A stretch of 64,000 bases of DNA, from assembly GCA_033220425.1 (NCBI GenBank), contig CM065651.1, positions 4,340,001-4,404,000 of the forward strand, given 5' to 3'. A program made the translations under genes and the position numbers. Origin of the DNA: Lepraria neglecta (taxonomy: Eukaryota; Ascomycota; Lecanoromycetes; Lecanorales; Stereocaulaceae). The notes under the pieces were generated by a model, which saw only the letters and a list, made by a program, of their open reading frames with translations, made no database searches and was not told where the DNA came from. How positions within the stretch are numbered: position 1 is the first letter of the stretch; each line of letters starts with the position of its first letter. Below, in pieces: positions 10,213 through 22,708 of this stretch.

Positions 10213-13200
10213 TTATTGAATGTATCCCAAACTTCTCGCCTGCTGTCTGACAGCTACAGCCTGTTCCTGCAAATCATGTAGACTATTCCTGAAGAAGGTC
10301 ATCGATCGTTGTAGCCGATCCAGGTCCTCAGGATGCCTTTCCGAAGCTTCGTTCGCCTCGCCACCAGTAGTCGTATCAATTTGCTGCTGAACACTTGCAC
10401 AGGTTGTTCCGACCTGGCTGATTAGGGTATTCTTCGTCTTGTTGATTTCGGTGATGATGGCCGTGTTCATGTGCCCAAAAATGTATTGGAAGATGTCCCG
10501 GCGACTCATTCGAGATTCCATGGCGGCGTACATTCTGTCCATGGTTCTGCGTCCGTTTCCAGCTTCCGTGAGACAGGCACGATAGGTTGGTACCATTTTT
10601 GCAAGAACGAGTGAGCTTGTATGATTGCCTGTAGCGTTGTGTTGTATCTCCCTGGTGATCTCTCAGCCAAAATTTCAGCCTGGAGCATGAAGGTACACCC
10701 ATACCTTAGGTTCTGAAGAAATGAGGAGAAGGTCTCTTGGAGCAAAAAGTCAAGTTCGAGCTCCTTGAGATTGATAGCGCTTATTAGGACTTGAGGTGTA
10801 TCTGAATCTGAAAATAATATAAGCATAAATCAGGAGGGAAGAGGGGAGATATCTGACCTCGCAATCGACTTTTTAGGGACGCCAGTCCCTGCTGCATCGA
10901 AGTCTGGAGTTTGTCGCCCTGTTCAACGAGGCGAGTATCGAAAGCGGCCCATCCGGCAGACAAGTCTTCATTCATCTGTTGCAAGACCTGCTCGTTCCAA
11001 CGCACGACCCTATCATTCGTGGCTGCACTCGCATAGGTACCATAGTTTCTGACCAGCGCTTTGTATGTTGCTGGTATAGACCATTAGTATTGTCTCATAT
11101 GTGCCACATAAAATTGATGGCTGCTCACGCCAAGAGTGTACCTACAAAAATTAGCCGGGCTCAACTTCAACGATTGCGTATCATACACTGGGCCATTCCC
11201 TACTAGCTTTGGCTGCTTTGGTCTCAAACGCAACTTCCCCTCTCTCTTTGGAAGTCAGCTCGGGTATAGCATGCCTAAAATTGTGACTGGGTGGCATACT
11301 CCACGGAAGTAGTATCTGATTGTTTAATTCACGATGTATTTCTTCAGAGAATTCTTCGACCTTCCCTAGAAGTTTCTGCGTGTGTTAGCCTGTGGCCTCT
11401 TCTCAGTCAGGTCTCGGCCATACCGATTTGAGATCTTTGGTGCAATTCGAAGGGATTGTGAGCAAAGACTCTTGTTCTGAGGCGGCCAACCATACTTCAA
11501 GTGATTGGAGGAGGTCCGGGATCTCCACTCTCAAAAAATGGTTGGACGCCCTGAACTGAGCTTTATCAACGATCGAGTGGCAGAATTTGCGAAGCTCAGG
11601 AATGCCGCTGCCTTGCACAGCCATGGACCGAGACTTCCGGTCGAAAAACCCGTATCCCTCGTAATGCCTGTTGCCAACACAGAAGACATTGAGATTCGTG
11701 TTACCAACGAAATTTTCGTATTTCTTGAAGAGCTCTCTACTAATCTCAGCATTCCTTGCCAATATGTAGATGTATTTGTATCTGTAAAAGGCTTAGCAAG
11801 TTTTTTGATTTTACGAATGACTTTAGGTCGGATACTTTGTCTCGAGTTCCTTGAGTTTGCTTGTCATAGCATGCTGAGCTTTCAGAAGTGCAGATTTAGC
11901 CGCTCTGGTTGTGCGTAAGCTCGCCAACTTCTGCTCATTGTCTTCACTCTCTGCTATGTCGATGTCCTCGCAGATCTGTTAGTTTGGTTGAGTTCCGCGG
12001 GGAGTTAGGTCTTACATCAGCATGCGTGCATACGATGGAGATACTCTTCTGAACCTGCAGGTTAGGATTGATTCTATCACGAACAGTGTTTTCGACACTC
12101 CTCTTCACGCTCTCGTCGGTCAAAACGCGATTGATATTTGCAAGGACAAAGACCTCGTCACATTGCAAAAGGTATTGTTCTGCCTTCCTAACCCTAGCGA
12201 GGTTGACGTCGCGAAAGCCTAAACGCTAGTTAGTATGGTTCAAGGAAAATCGGCAAGGAATATCGAGCCTGGTAGATCTGCAAGAACAATTCCGGTCTTG
12301 AGCACTTGAGCACTTAAATAGATACTACCCGCACATTGCATGTTAGTGAATAACAACAAGTGCTTAGGGAGATGTAAGCATCGTACCGAACGATATTAGT
12401 TCGCGGCCAGAGGCCGTTTGCCATAAACTTTGCTACTTTGTCGCGGCATTCTGATGCGTCAGCAGCTGTGGATTGCCATTTACCATCCGTAGCCCCTGCA
12501 GGCGACTCCAACCCCTCCGCGAGGGTCTTTAGATCGTTCTCGATTTCGTCCGCGGTGCGATTGGATTTACCGCCCCATTCACCTAGTAGGTATGTTGATT
12601 CCGTTTCCTGCCGGTCCGGGAAGATGCTTTGAAGAGTGGAAAGGGCCAGTCTTGACCTTTGCTCAATGTTTCGATAATCAGCGCTTGACTGGCCAAGGTC
12701 TTCACTCAACTCCGACTTGTATGGTAGGCGATAATCGTAAAGAAGCTCATGTATTTGCTCAAGCAATTCTTCTAGCGTCGAGTATTCCACCTCGATCGTG
12801 AAGGGCTCATGGTGCTCCTGTGTTCGTTTCCTATATTCAGTGACAAATGCAGTGACGGCGGAGCCATGGCTACCCTGGCGATCTGATCAGTCTTGCTAAA
12901 TACAATTGAGAGAATGCTGCGGACCTTGTGAGCTAGATTTAGGTGGAGCAGGGAGTTGATAAGACTGCTTTTTCCTGAGCAATGTTATCAGCGCAGTCAA
13001 CTTTGGAGCGACAAAAGGTGGCACGTACCGGCTGCAGAGTCACCGACGATGCCAATTGTTCGGCTTGCTGGACAGTCAAAATTCTGCAGCTTCTCTGCCC
13101 TCTGTTTGATCTTATATAGCTGAGTGTTTGTTTTGTTGGCCACTTCACACTGATTGAGGCAGTCGAAAGTCTCCCTCGCCAGCGTTATGCCTGACCTTAA

Positions 13201-13734
13201 CGCATTCTGATAGTTGCGGTCCGAGAATGGTAGTGGCGGTAAAGGTTCGTCGTTCACGTCATATGGCAATGGTGGGTTCTGTGCCTTGAGCTGTTCCATG
13301 CTCGGTGGCTCCTCTTCCTCTTCTGTATCATCGATGCCGAGTTCTTGAAGTCCTTCAATTACGCTAAGGTCTGTTCCTTCCGACGCCGGTCGATTTGTAG
13401 GCTCTGGGGATGGAGTAGGCCTCGGTGTTGCATTTGGTAGGTCTCTGACAGTGATAGGGTCTGCTCTCTCCACACTCGGAAGCGGATAATCTGGCGACAG
13501 CAGATGATTGGAAGGGCCGTGCGATTCTGGAGAGGAAATATTGAGGTTGGCAAGCCGGTCTTCAAGAGACCTTTGGCTCTCATAACTTTGTCTGGTATCC
13601 GCTGTGGGCGTTCCATCTAGTGATGAACTTGGAGTTGGATCACCGGCTGTTTCATCGGTGCTGTGTCTGGTTTGCGACCGTGGCTCGTCCACGGTACCGC
13701 TTGCCGTGGTAGGAACAATTGCTTTGCTAACCAT
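10213..13734 (-). CDS. SLIP-GC-like large GTPase, 11 exons
   Basis: Eleven exons splice into one 980-residue frame: 13734-13029, 12974-12925, 12874-12387, 12324-12269, 12218-12016, 11975-11836, 11781-11424, 11375-11189, 11070-10858, 10807-10705, 10651-10213. After a disordered Pro/Ser/Glu-rich N-terminus come the GTPase motifs: G1 GDSAAGKS (231-238), G3 DLPG (431-434) and a G4-like THAD (498-501). The helical C-terminal half includes GSGIPELRKFCHSIVDKAQF and REWPTTYKALVRNYGTYA, then MVPTYRACLTEAGNGRR. This arrangement fits the dynamin-like nuclear GTPase family named after vertebrate SLIP-GC, which is expanded in fungi with unknown roles. All introns are GT-AG except 12268-12219, which begins GC. 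An upstream in-frame ATG at 13815 would add 27 residues. The gene looks intact. Confidence 0.85.
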
Positions 13735-15974
13735 TCTCGCCGCGAACGCTACGTCTGAAAGATCGCACGTTGATTGTATTTTTTTCAGGAATATGACCAG
13801 GTAGTAAATACTCATAAAATAGAAGAATAGGCTACAGCTCGACTCAAATTGAAAGAGAGCAGCGTAAGAAAAGCATAGCCGGCATTATTCAGCCGGGCGG
13901 GGTCAGCGGGCTGAGCACCCTCGATATGCCTCGGCTAGTACAAATATCCCTGAACAGCTTGTCTGGGGCTTTGGCTCCACGCAAAGCGTTTGGTGGAGTT
14001 TTCACTAAAGCACTGACAGTCTCACCAAGAAGGTACCTACAGAAAGAGACGTAATAGGATGACCAGCTGCATTTGTCCTTGAACGACAACGAAAGGGTGT
14101 AATGCTTTTGCTCTTGGAAGAAAAGGAAGGGAAATGACTTGCATGCCAATCAGATTGGGGGCGAAGCGCTGTAACTTAGCGCGCGGGGATACGATCGAAG
14201 GTCAGCGGCATCCAATAAAATCGGCGACTAGCATGCTTCGAGCATGAGGATTCCGTTTCCCCGAATCTGTGACGCAAGTGATTGGCGCCACCGACCCGCT
14301 GTGATGCGTTTTCGGCTCTCAGGGAATCTCATCACTACAGATCCAGGAGGATTCGCATCCCTGCGATAGCCCCAAGCGAAAGAGGTCTGAGCATCTCTTG
14401 TCGGGTCCTTGCACAGAGAATGGAGCGTCTGATATGAACTGTGAAATGTGAACAAACCTGTTACGCGCTGGGCCTGGGTCCATTAGACTTTGAATCACCA
14501 GAGGCGAGCGGCACAGCCTAATGAAAGCCTCGTCTATGTTCTCTCATTGTACGTCAGCAGTTCATGTAAGGCTTGCTAGGGGCATCTTATACATTGAAAC
14601 ATCCTCCTCGTGTTGGGAGGGTGTGGACAAAAGAAGTCGAGGATGTCTGGCACGGAAAACAGGCAAGCGCTTGCGCTGACTAAGCAGCATCGGATGTTCC
14701 TGCCGCGATTCCTCGCCACATCTTTTGCCCAGGCTTGGACAAGATCCTCAGGACCTTCAATTTGTCAAGCTGTCAATATATGTTGCAATGTGGCAATAGG
14801 CTAGGAAGGCTTTCTAGCTAATGGGGCCCCCAGGGCCCCATATATGCCCAAAACAGACAAAGAACGGCCAGCAACAGGCTTCTGGAATCGCATAGAAAGC
14901 AATCAAGCAACGGATTGCAACGATATCTTTGCGTAGTTCCACTTTCTGACCATAGCGCTCTTCAATGACATTGATGATCGAAGCTGAGGATCGGAGAGTG
15001 GACATAGCAGCCTTGATTGAGTGTCAGAGACAGCTATGAGCTTCCCCCTGAAGATAATTTCTTTCGGGAAGGTCTCGGCAGATGTCACCACTGAGACATC
15101 TCAAATTTCGATCTTCACCACGCCACAAGCTGCTCCATTCCATACTCTCATATTTGCTTGCAGAGCCCCAACTCATGAATATGATCTTCGTACTATGACG
15201 TAAATTCTATTTTCGTGATATTAATGCTATCATAAGGAGCCTCAAGGGAGGCCTTGGTGGCTTGGGACCTTGAGTGGCTGCCATCCTGCAGTCCTGCTGG
15301 CTTGCCTATTGATGTTTCTGGCACAACAATTACAGGTTCGCGAGACTAAAGGGCGATCATTCTGGTTCTCTCAATGACTGTTAGAGACCACCATGAAGTG
15401 GTTGAACCATTACGTCAATTCCCGTCTGACAACTTGAACTTTAGAATCCAGCGATAAGTTGCTTCGCTGGTCATTCTTCCGAAAATCGATTGCACAAGTG
15501 GTCAATGATCAATCACTGTCAAGCTTTCTGAAACAACACCCATGCATGAGATGTGCTCCCAGGATACCCGCATCCGGTATTGACATGAGATCAAAAGGAC
15601 GAATATAGCTTTGCCAGGCGCTTCCCGCGGCTTGCCATCTATTTGCTGATCTCGAAATTGGCGCTTGACGTTGGAGGCTGAGACATGTCAGACAGTGCAC
15701 CAATCACATGGCGTGCTATTCAACCTCTTCTGCCAATTTCATCGTCATTTGTGGCAACTTGTACGAAAAGACGCGCATTCCTTTGCTCTTCAGCACAGCG
15801 ATGAAGTAAGACAGCACACGTGAGCCAAGGATGGCCCATGAAACACTGTAGACATGATCACGTCAACGGTATTTTCGATGTATGTAAATTGGCATTATCT
15901 CTCTCGAATCTAGGCAGAACCAGAGATATCTTTCTGCAGAGCCAAAACATCTCACGACTCTTATACTTTTCATC
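13735..15974. other. Long gap with coding-like scraps only
   Basis: No complete gene is seen. Minus-strand fragments look weakly coding, such as SASIINVIEERYGQKVELRK (near 14930) and MTSEATYRWILKFKLSDGN (near 15450), but they sit between stops and cannot be linked. The left part is the upstream flank of the GTPase gene and the right end is the promoter side of the secreted-protein relic. Confidence 0.4.
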
Positions 15975-16702
15975 ATGCTTTACCTTTCACTGATCGCAGT
16001 TCTCGCTACAGGAACCTTGGCAGGCCCGCTTCTCGCTGGCGACAGATTCACTTTCCTGAAGAGAGCCTCCGACCCTGCTGCTGATCAGCCGGAAAAAATC
16101 CAGACCTGCATCGCCGCCGAGAACTGCGAAATCTACACCAACCCCTAAGGCCATACCCGAATTCACTTCAAGCGCGGCACGGAACCCGGCTCCACAGACT
16201 TCGAAGAGCGATACGCAGTTGCCAAACGCGACGATAACACCTCCGTGAAGACTTACGCAACTATGGGCAACAGCAAGCTAGTCTACGGCTGCAACTTGCA
16301 CCCCGGTGCCGTCCTCGGCAACCTCACTACCATCTGCAAAACTAGCGGCGCTTGCATACCGAACCAGCCCGCGAACGTAGACATCCAATATACTGCCCCG
16401 AATCCAGAGAAACAAGCGATGCCCCCCAGCCACAGACGCTTGAGATTCTTGCAACAGGACAGTACAAGCCTGAGTGGTAGGATGACTCTGTGCAGGCTAT
16501 TCAGGCTCTGGGTGGGGTGAAGCTTCAATGGGATAGGAATCAGCCTTGGAAAATGGCGGGGCCATTTCGCGATCGCGATACGCCATTCAGGATGCGCCTA
16601 CAGAGCATTATGGACAGAGTGGAATTCGAGATTTGGCGACGCAGACGAATTATTACCACATTGACAGTTATAATAGACCGAATTTGGAAGGGTTCGAGTA
16701 GG
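15975..16702 (+). pseudogene. Broken secreted-protein gene
   Basis: An ATG at 15975 opens a signal peptide (MLYLSLIAVLATGTLAGP). Downstream, well-formed coding sequence carries Cys residues typical of a secreted protein: QTCIAAENCEIYTNP, KLVYGCNLHPGAVLGNLTTI and CKTSGACIPNQPANVDIQY. Further blocks include TLEILATGQYKPEW and YAIQDAPTEHYGQSGIRDLA. The reading is interrupted at least three times, so no full product can be made. I do not recognise the family. GC content and codon choice match intact secreted-protein genes of the window, suggesting fairly recent loss. Confidence 0.5.
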
Positions 16703-17371
16703 CAACGGTGAGCATACTAACTATAGTCAGTCGACTTCTTTGCCCATATTCTTGAACTGGTGATATCATGGTGCTGACTTTGAGTAGCTGATGGACTTTG
16801 CCAAGACATTGGCCTGGAAATCATGGCCGCCGCGATAGCGCGAGCGATGTCTGGGATTGGTGGTATAACTGCTGCCTTGTTTGGCGTGATTGGTGGGGCT
16901 TGAAACCAGCAGAAGAGCACCGATGAGTCAACTCGTTGACATGCCTGTGGTATTAGAGTAGTAGATTTGGTAGGAGGTTGTCTCTTGCGCTACAAGTCAA
17001 AGAAAATTTGTAAAGATAAGATACTCGGGAGATGAGTTTGCTTGCTTGAAAGAAATCATTCTTATGAGGGACCTCAGCCTATGACTGTACAGGCAAACAT
17101 TCGGTTTGCATGTTCTCGGGGCCTTAATTTTGTTTTCTCGCGCTCTGGACGTGTGATGTACTTGGCATGAAAGTCTCCAGCTTGATAAATGAGTTCATTG
17201 ATTGCTGCAGAAAGCTCCTTTCCGCCTAGTCCTTGATACTCGTATAAGAAGAGAAACCAAGCACGCCAAGTCTTGTTTAATAATAACTCACACTCATAGT
17301 ATCCGAATCCGAAATAGCAAATTCCGGGAAAAGCTTGCTCGGACCCGCACATTCAAGCAACCTAGCCAACA

Positions 17372-17815
17372 ATGCCACCGAATCCCAAGACTCAGGTCGG
17401 GGGTTCCAACGACAATAAAACGCCTCCAGCAACAGCAGCCTCAGCAACCGAAGAACCAGGACGTAGAGAAACCCTGCCAGAAATCTGGACGTTGTGGCAG
17501 CGAATCCGCTATCTCCGACCTTCCCCTTTCATTGTCGGTGTCGAAGATTGCAAAGATGCTCTCGAGGAGAACAAATTCGATACGAGGGCTGCGTTGAAGG
17601 ATCTCATTGAGCTGGAAGGAGTTATTGATGGTAATAGGGCTAAGGAGATGATTCGTGAGGCAGAAAGAGCTTTTGCTACCGAGAGGGACGGGGCAGGGGA
17701 AGGTAAAGAGGAAGGCGGTAGTGATGAGAAGATGCAAGCCGCAGAAAGCAAGAGTGGTCATGGACAAAGTGAGTCAGGAATCCAGCGCCAGGAGGATGGA
17801 AGCGAGAAATCTTGA
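17372..17815 (+). CDS. Unknown acidic protein with a UBA-like segment
   Basis: Single-exon frame of 147 residues with the start context ACAATGCC. The first 35 residues are low-complexity (Pro, Thr, Ala). A short helical segment, DCKDALEENKFDTRAALKDL (about residues 59-78), resembles a UBA or CUE-type ubiquitin-binding turn, though that is only a resemblance. The C-terminal 45 residues are Glu/Gly/Ser-rich and probably disordered. No signal peptide or membrane segment is present, so the product is probably intracellular. It lies 406 bp before another intact unknown gene on the same strand. Confidence 0.5.
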   Translation: MPPNPKTQVGGSNDNKTPPATAASATEEPGRRETLPEIWTLWQRIRYLRPSPFIVGVEDCKDALEENKFDTRAALKDLIELEGVIDGNRAKEMIREAERAFATERDGAGEGKEEGGSDEKMQAAESKSGHGQSESGIQRQEDGSEKS

Positions 17816-18221
17816 AGTAGGCTTTCGGAAATTCTTGAGATACGTGAGATCATCACCACGCTTCAGGAGTGAAATGGTGTTGAATTTTTGGCTTGCTTGC
17901 TTGCTTTTCGGGCATGCGTCTTGTTTCTATACATGAATTCGGGTTCAGGATCTCATAAGTAAGTCCGGCTTGTTTGACGTATGAGCATATTGTTTGCTGC
18001 AAAACAATCAGCCTTTCTGCCTGCTTCTCGGGTCTGTGTCCATTTACCCGACGTTTTGTGTACATAAAGAGATGCAGCGCCTCAGTCTCCGTGGCGTCAG
18101 GCTTAGGACTGCAAGACATAAGGTTCGATCAAAACTCTGGCCATCAAATCATCCACGAGCTTAAAACCACATCCGCCAGCAACAAGACCACTAACCCACC
18201 GGCAAATCCCCAACCAGCAGC

Positions 18222-18839
18222 ATGTCCGCCTCCAATATCTCAGGCCCAGACGGTGAGCCACGTCCCGACTCGCCCACCATACCAAAAACAAACATAGCAC
18301 CCAACCACCACAGCACCGACCTCATGAACGCAGACCTCAACCAAGATGAATCCGCCTCCTTAAGAGCGCAAAAATATTGGGCCAGCAATTCAGACTCATG
18401 GAGCACAAGCGCAACAGCAGGACTAGGCTCGCCCCGAACACCGCTCTTTGGCCGTCAAGCTTTCAACCGCACTGGTGAAGACTTTATTGAATCTCTGACA
18501 TCGAACCCTTCAGTATCGACTAATCCATCACCAAGGGATCACGCCACTCTATTGCCAGAGGAACATGTAGCTCAATGGAAACAGTGCCGAAACCAAAAAC
18601 CCAACGTCCCAATACTAGTGAGACGAAATGGCCAGCCAACGACTTTGCTATCACAAATCAATAGCATCAAACTGGGCCAAACTCATATTAATCTAGATAA
18701 TTGCGAGGGAGCTCCATTTCAGGCAAAAATGGATATGACAAATGCGTTGGACCATCTGGCTGAGCAGACGGGTTTCGCTGGTGAGTACAAGATGTTTGTG
18801 ATGGAGGAGGCGATGAAGAGCTGGGAAGCGGAGAGGTAG
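18222..18839 (+). CDS. Unknown intracellular protein of 205 residues
   Basis: Single-exon frame beginning MSASNISGPDGEPRPDSPTI. The first half is Ser/Asn/Pro-rich and likely disordered. The second half is more folded: EEHVAQWKQCRNQKPNVPIL, INSIKLGQTHINLDNCEG, MDMTNALDHLAEQTGFAGEY and a helical end MEEAMKSWEAER. There is no signal peptide or membrane helix. Codon use matches the well-supported genes of the window, and the opposite-strand frames look like shadows. I recognise no family; it may be lineage-specific. Confidence 0.55.
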   Translation: MSASNISGPDGEPRPDSPTIPKTNIAPNHHSTDLMNADLNQDESASLRAQKYWASNSDSWSTSATAGLGSPRTPLFGRQAFNRTGEDFIESLTSNPSVSTNPSPRDHATLLPEEHVAQWKQCRNQKPNVPILVRRNGQPTTLLSQINSIKLGQTHINLDNCEGAPFQAKMDMTNALDHLAEQTGFAGEYKMFVMEEAMKSWEAER

Positions 18840-19883
18840 GGATTGGAGTGGAGTAGATGCGCTAATGAGGACAGGTGAGTAAGGGGACTTTGTTAGCTGT
18901 AGGTGGAGGACTGCTGGATTTTGAGCGTGATGTTTAATAAGGTAGACGATCGATAGAACGTTCTTGCTACTGCGTTACAGAATCATTGATAAGAAACCCA
19001 TTTCAATGTTTCAATATCCAGCGCCTATACTGACCCTGTAGCGAACCATATCAGTATCGCTAGAAATTGCTCAAGGGAAAGACTTGAGATATCAGATGTA
19101 CAGGTATCTTACGAAGAAATTCAGTTGGCACTACAGCTCAAGGAGCCGAGGCTCAATCGACAAACACAACAACCGCTACCATTCCAGTCACTCAATCGTA
19201 GTTCAAGGCACCAAATATAAATACAGATCCAAAGGCGATCGAAGCCCTAGAGTGAGAATGGTAGGAAACAAAGTGCTATAGCCCAAGGGAGTATGCAGCG
19301 CCAGACAGAGGTGAAGCACAAGTCGTTATTTTCATTGCCCAGTCTAAAGCCTATGCCACAGTCACAACGACTACTCGTCATAGACTAGACGACTCCAGTA
19401 TTCAAAAGCTTGAGCTCATAGGGGTTCTGTTGCTGCTTAACGAGTTACCACCAACGCTCCTAGCCCGAAGGAGCATCCTGATTAGCCCGGTGCGTGCCTA
19501 GAGCTGAGATACTTTGGCCTAGACTTCACATGGCAGACCCTGCGAAATAGTGATAATGCGAAGCTTGGCGTGCTTTAGAGTACGAGAACTTCCACTTGAT
19601 GCGAGGGTGGCTTGCGATTGAGTTCAGAGAATTGGGCATCTTCCCAGGGAGAAAAATGTGATGGTAAGATGTGAGAAAATGTCAGTCGAAGGTGAGGATA
19701 ATGAGTCTCCAGGGAAAGTCTCTCATTGTTCCGTCCCATTATTACAATGCAATCAACGCAGTCTATACACAAGTCCCAACCATCGCACACAATGTTTTTC
19801 CCATCCACTAATTATACATGTCCTGAAGCAATAACTGCCTTCCAGCAGCGGTGCGAGTGTCCGGATTCCGCCACCTCACTCCT

Positions 19884-20520
19884 TCATTCCTCATCATCAA
19901 GACCCAAGATCTCGCGCCTAAACTTCTTCGTCGTACCAGTAGGGTAAACAGTCGCAGATCCAGAAGCAGCTACAGTCAATGATGTATCACCGCCAGCCCC
20001 AGCACCAGCACCCGCACCAGCATCGTTAGCCAGAGCCAAATTCTCAGTCGTACCCGTTTGAAATGTAGAGCCAAACGTATTTGTGGCCGTGAGGTCGCCA
20101 CCAATTTTGGTGTTGCTGCCAAATTGTACGTTTTTCATTTGAGGGTTGAAGCTCTGGAAGTTTCCTTTGCCTTCATTTTTCCATTCTCCCCTGTATCTCA
20201 TCCACCTATTCAAAGCGCTGGTTAGTCGGGGCTCTTGGGATGAGATATATGTGTTAGGCGTACCATTCTCCTCCGGGACCACCAAAGCCGGTAGGCATTC
20301 CAGTTGGCGCTCCTGTCATTGCTGGCTCTTGTGCTAATGCTGCTATGGTATCGGTTGGGGATATTGGGGTATCGGTGCTTGGATCGGTCGTGATGGCTCT
20401 GTAAGGTGTTAGGTGGTTAACTATTTTGTATGCTGTTAGGAGACTTTTGACATACTGAGGCAAGCTGCTCACGCCGAGGAACAGAAGAGTGGCGACTGTG
20501 AGGAGCTTCTGAAGATACAT
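19884..20520 (-). CDS. Secreted Ala/Gly-rich protein
   Basis: Three exons (20520-20456, 20398-20264, 20205-19884) give 173 residues through introns of 57 and 58 nt with GT..AG ends and CTAAC-type branch sequences. The N-terminus is a signal peptide (MYLQKLLTVATLLFLGVSSL). Then come a Pro/Thr-rich spacer, a Gly/Met/Pro stretch (MTGAPTGMPTGFGGPGG), a segment with MRYRGEWKNEGKGNFQSF and a Gly/Asn/Thr-rich part (GSNTKIGGDLTATNTFGSTF). A GAGAGAGAGG run is encoded by a (GCTGGT)n-like microsatellite near 20000-20030. The end is acidic (LGLDDEE). It is probably a secreted wall-associated or matrix protein; no family recognised. Confidence 0.65.
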
Positions 20521-22708
20521 TGTGAATGATGGCTGAGATGAGGCTTTTAGAAGAGCGAGGCTAGGTAGGTCGAGATTAGGCAGTATTGCGAGAGAATAAA
20601 ATGTTACTCGAAAGTCCAGCGAATGATGTGGAAGGAGAAGCAGATGGCGGAGGAGATCAAGGGTCTTTTATGGTAGAGCAGGTACCCTTAAAGTTGCATT
20701 TCGTCAACGGGATGGGATACTCACGCCACAAGGAAAATCGGCCAATCCTCAGACATAGTGTCATAATATGTTCTCTCGTGAAACCGGGACTTGCATGTTA
20801 GTGTGCAGCACACCCTCGCTGAAACTGTTAAGAACGAGTCAAAGACAGTCGGTATTCCTGTACACGAGGGTCAAGCTTTCTAATGCCAAAGGGCCGCTTC
20901 GGGAGGCCCGAGGCTCCTAGCGTGGAAGCACACGCCGCAACCGCGTGTCTCGGAAATCAAACTATAAATCCGAAACCCGACTTGATGTTACGCTGCATGG
21001 CCAGAATGGGAATGCCTTGCGATTAATTGGCTCAAGGCGTGAAAATCAACTCTTCCAGATAAACCTTGCGCTGGACCGCCACTGGAGCGCCGCCATACGA
21101 GTGGAGAGTTTGGCCCAAAAAAAGGACCTTGCGAGTGACAAATGCCTGTGTTGGCGGTTCCAGAAATGACAATTGGCCAAGACATTGGTATCAAGCTCAT
21201 GAGGGCTAATCGCTACCAATCACCGTACTACCGAGACACCACCAGCGGATGATCTTCGCCGAGGAAATGCATACTGAGAAGACGGTACGATAGAATAAGT
21301 GATGAAACCTGAAGAATACATTTCATTTTCCGTATACATTGTTATGACAGATGAGCTGGAAGACCTACTCTTGACATGCACTGCACCTCGATTATGCTCG
21401 ATTTGAGCCTCTTCGAAGGAGGCCTCTAATCGGGGATCTGGTAAAGCCCACAATGCAGTTGGAGGATGATTTCCATCCACTCTGCTACAATAGCATTGAG
21501 TTCTCTCTAGATCGGAGCGCTCGAGCCCTCAATGATGACGCTTTAGAAGCCATTGCAGTATGAGCCACCACTCTAGGACAGAGAGCACGCACCACTGGAT
21601 AGTCCGCAGGCGGTGCTTCTTGGCTGAGCAAACATTCCAGGAAAACTGGGACCGATCGAAGGCTTCAACCGCAAGATCGAGGAGCTCAAACAAAGAGCTT
21701 GTACAGAGCACCACCATACGGAAACGTTGCACCATCCGCTTTGATGGATGCGTGTTCTGAATCGTGAAACTCTTCATTGGACTGACATGGATACCAGGCT
21801 ATGGGCAGATACAGCATGTTAGGTCTGAAAGAGGCACGATGTCGCAAGAACGAGTAGGGTATGTTGACACCATAATCCCTATGCGGTCATCGAGAAGCTG
21901 GCAAGGTTGCGGGACTTGAGTGCGGTCTCCTGGTGGTCGCTTCCATAACCTCATGTAGAAGGTGCATATGAGATATAGGTTCCATGCAGCCATCACAAAC
22001 TCGAGGTCCTGGTCAAGGTCGTTGGATATGATTACGGTCTCTTGGTGGTCGCTTTCCTGTCCTCATCTAGAAGGTGCCTACGCGTCATCTACTCTGCGAT
22101 CGTCAGAACGTAGCCAAAGGAACGACGGACATGCCGATAAAGCCTGAGATTGAGTTGGTGAATGACGGCGACAATGGTGGAAGGTGGTGTCAAAGAAAGA
22201 GGTGAGACGTGAGATGTTACAAAGACGAGGAGGAGCAAGAGAAGAAGCAAGAAGAGAAGGGGCAATCCTCAAACGCGCCAGTTGTCATTAGCGGCGACGC
22301 TAGATACGCGCTAAACGCCAAGCTCCGACGGCCTTGGCACCCTTGACAGCGAACTTCCCGTCCTAGGAGCCTAGATATCGAAATCATCTACCATTAGTAT
22401 CGCACCCTCCATCATCGAATCCTTCTGAGAGGTGGCCTGGCACATGGCCTCCACCACTCTGATCTGAGCTCGTCACACAACAGCATATTTTGCCATCCGT
22501 ATCCCAGTTCTTTGGCCTACGGCGATCTTGACACAGGCAGCTTGAAAATTGAGCTTGTCGAAGTTAACACGGTGATCACAAGAAGGACAACCAAGTGTAA
22601 GAGGGCGCCCACGTGATCCTCGTTCGCAACAGCCCAGCCAGACCTCCCTCGCAAGGTACTCGTAACTTCGGCGCCAAATCCCTGCCAGCTATAAGCGTGA
22701 CTTACACA
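20521..22708. other. Long gap without a clear gene
   Basis: No complete gene is visible. A minus-strand stretch at 21480-21220 reads as Ser-rich (KSRSSSSSVITMYTENEM) without an ATG, and nearby open frames do not link to it. The two halves of 21890-22080 share a short imperfect repeat (GGTCTCYTGGTGGTCGCTTYC at about 21926 and 22036). The right end is the promoter of the deoxyribosyltransferase-like gene. Confidence 0.4.

Noticed and set aside
10376-10702. Frame change in the GTPase gene near 10680
   Set aside because: It is resolved by a normal 53-nt intron (10652-10704), after which the conserved C-terminus continues in frame.
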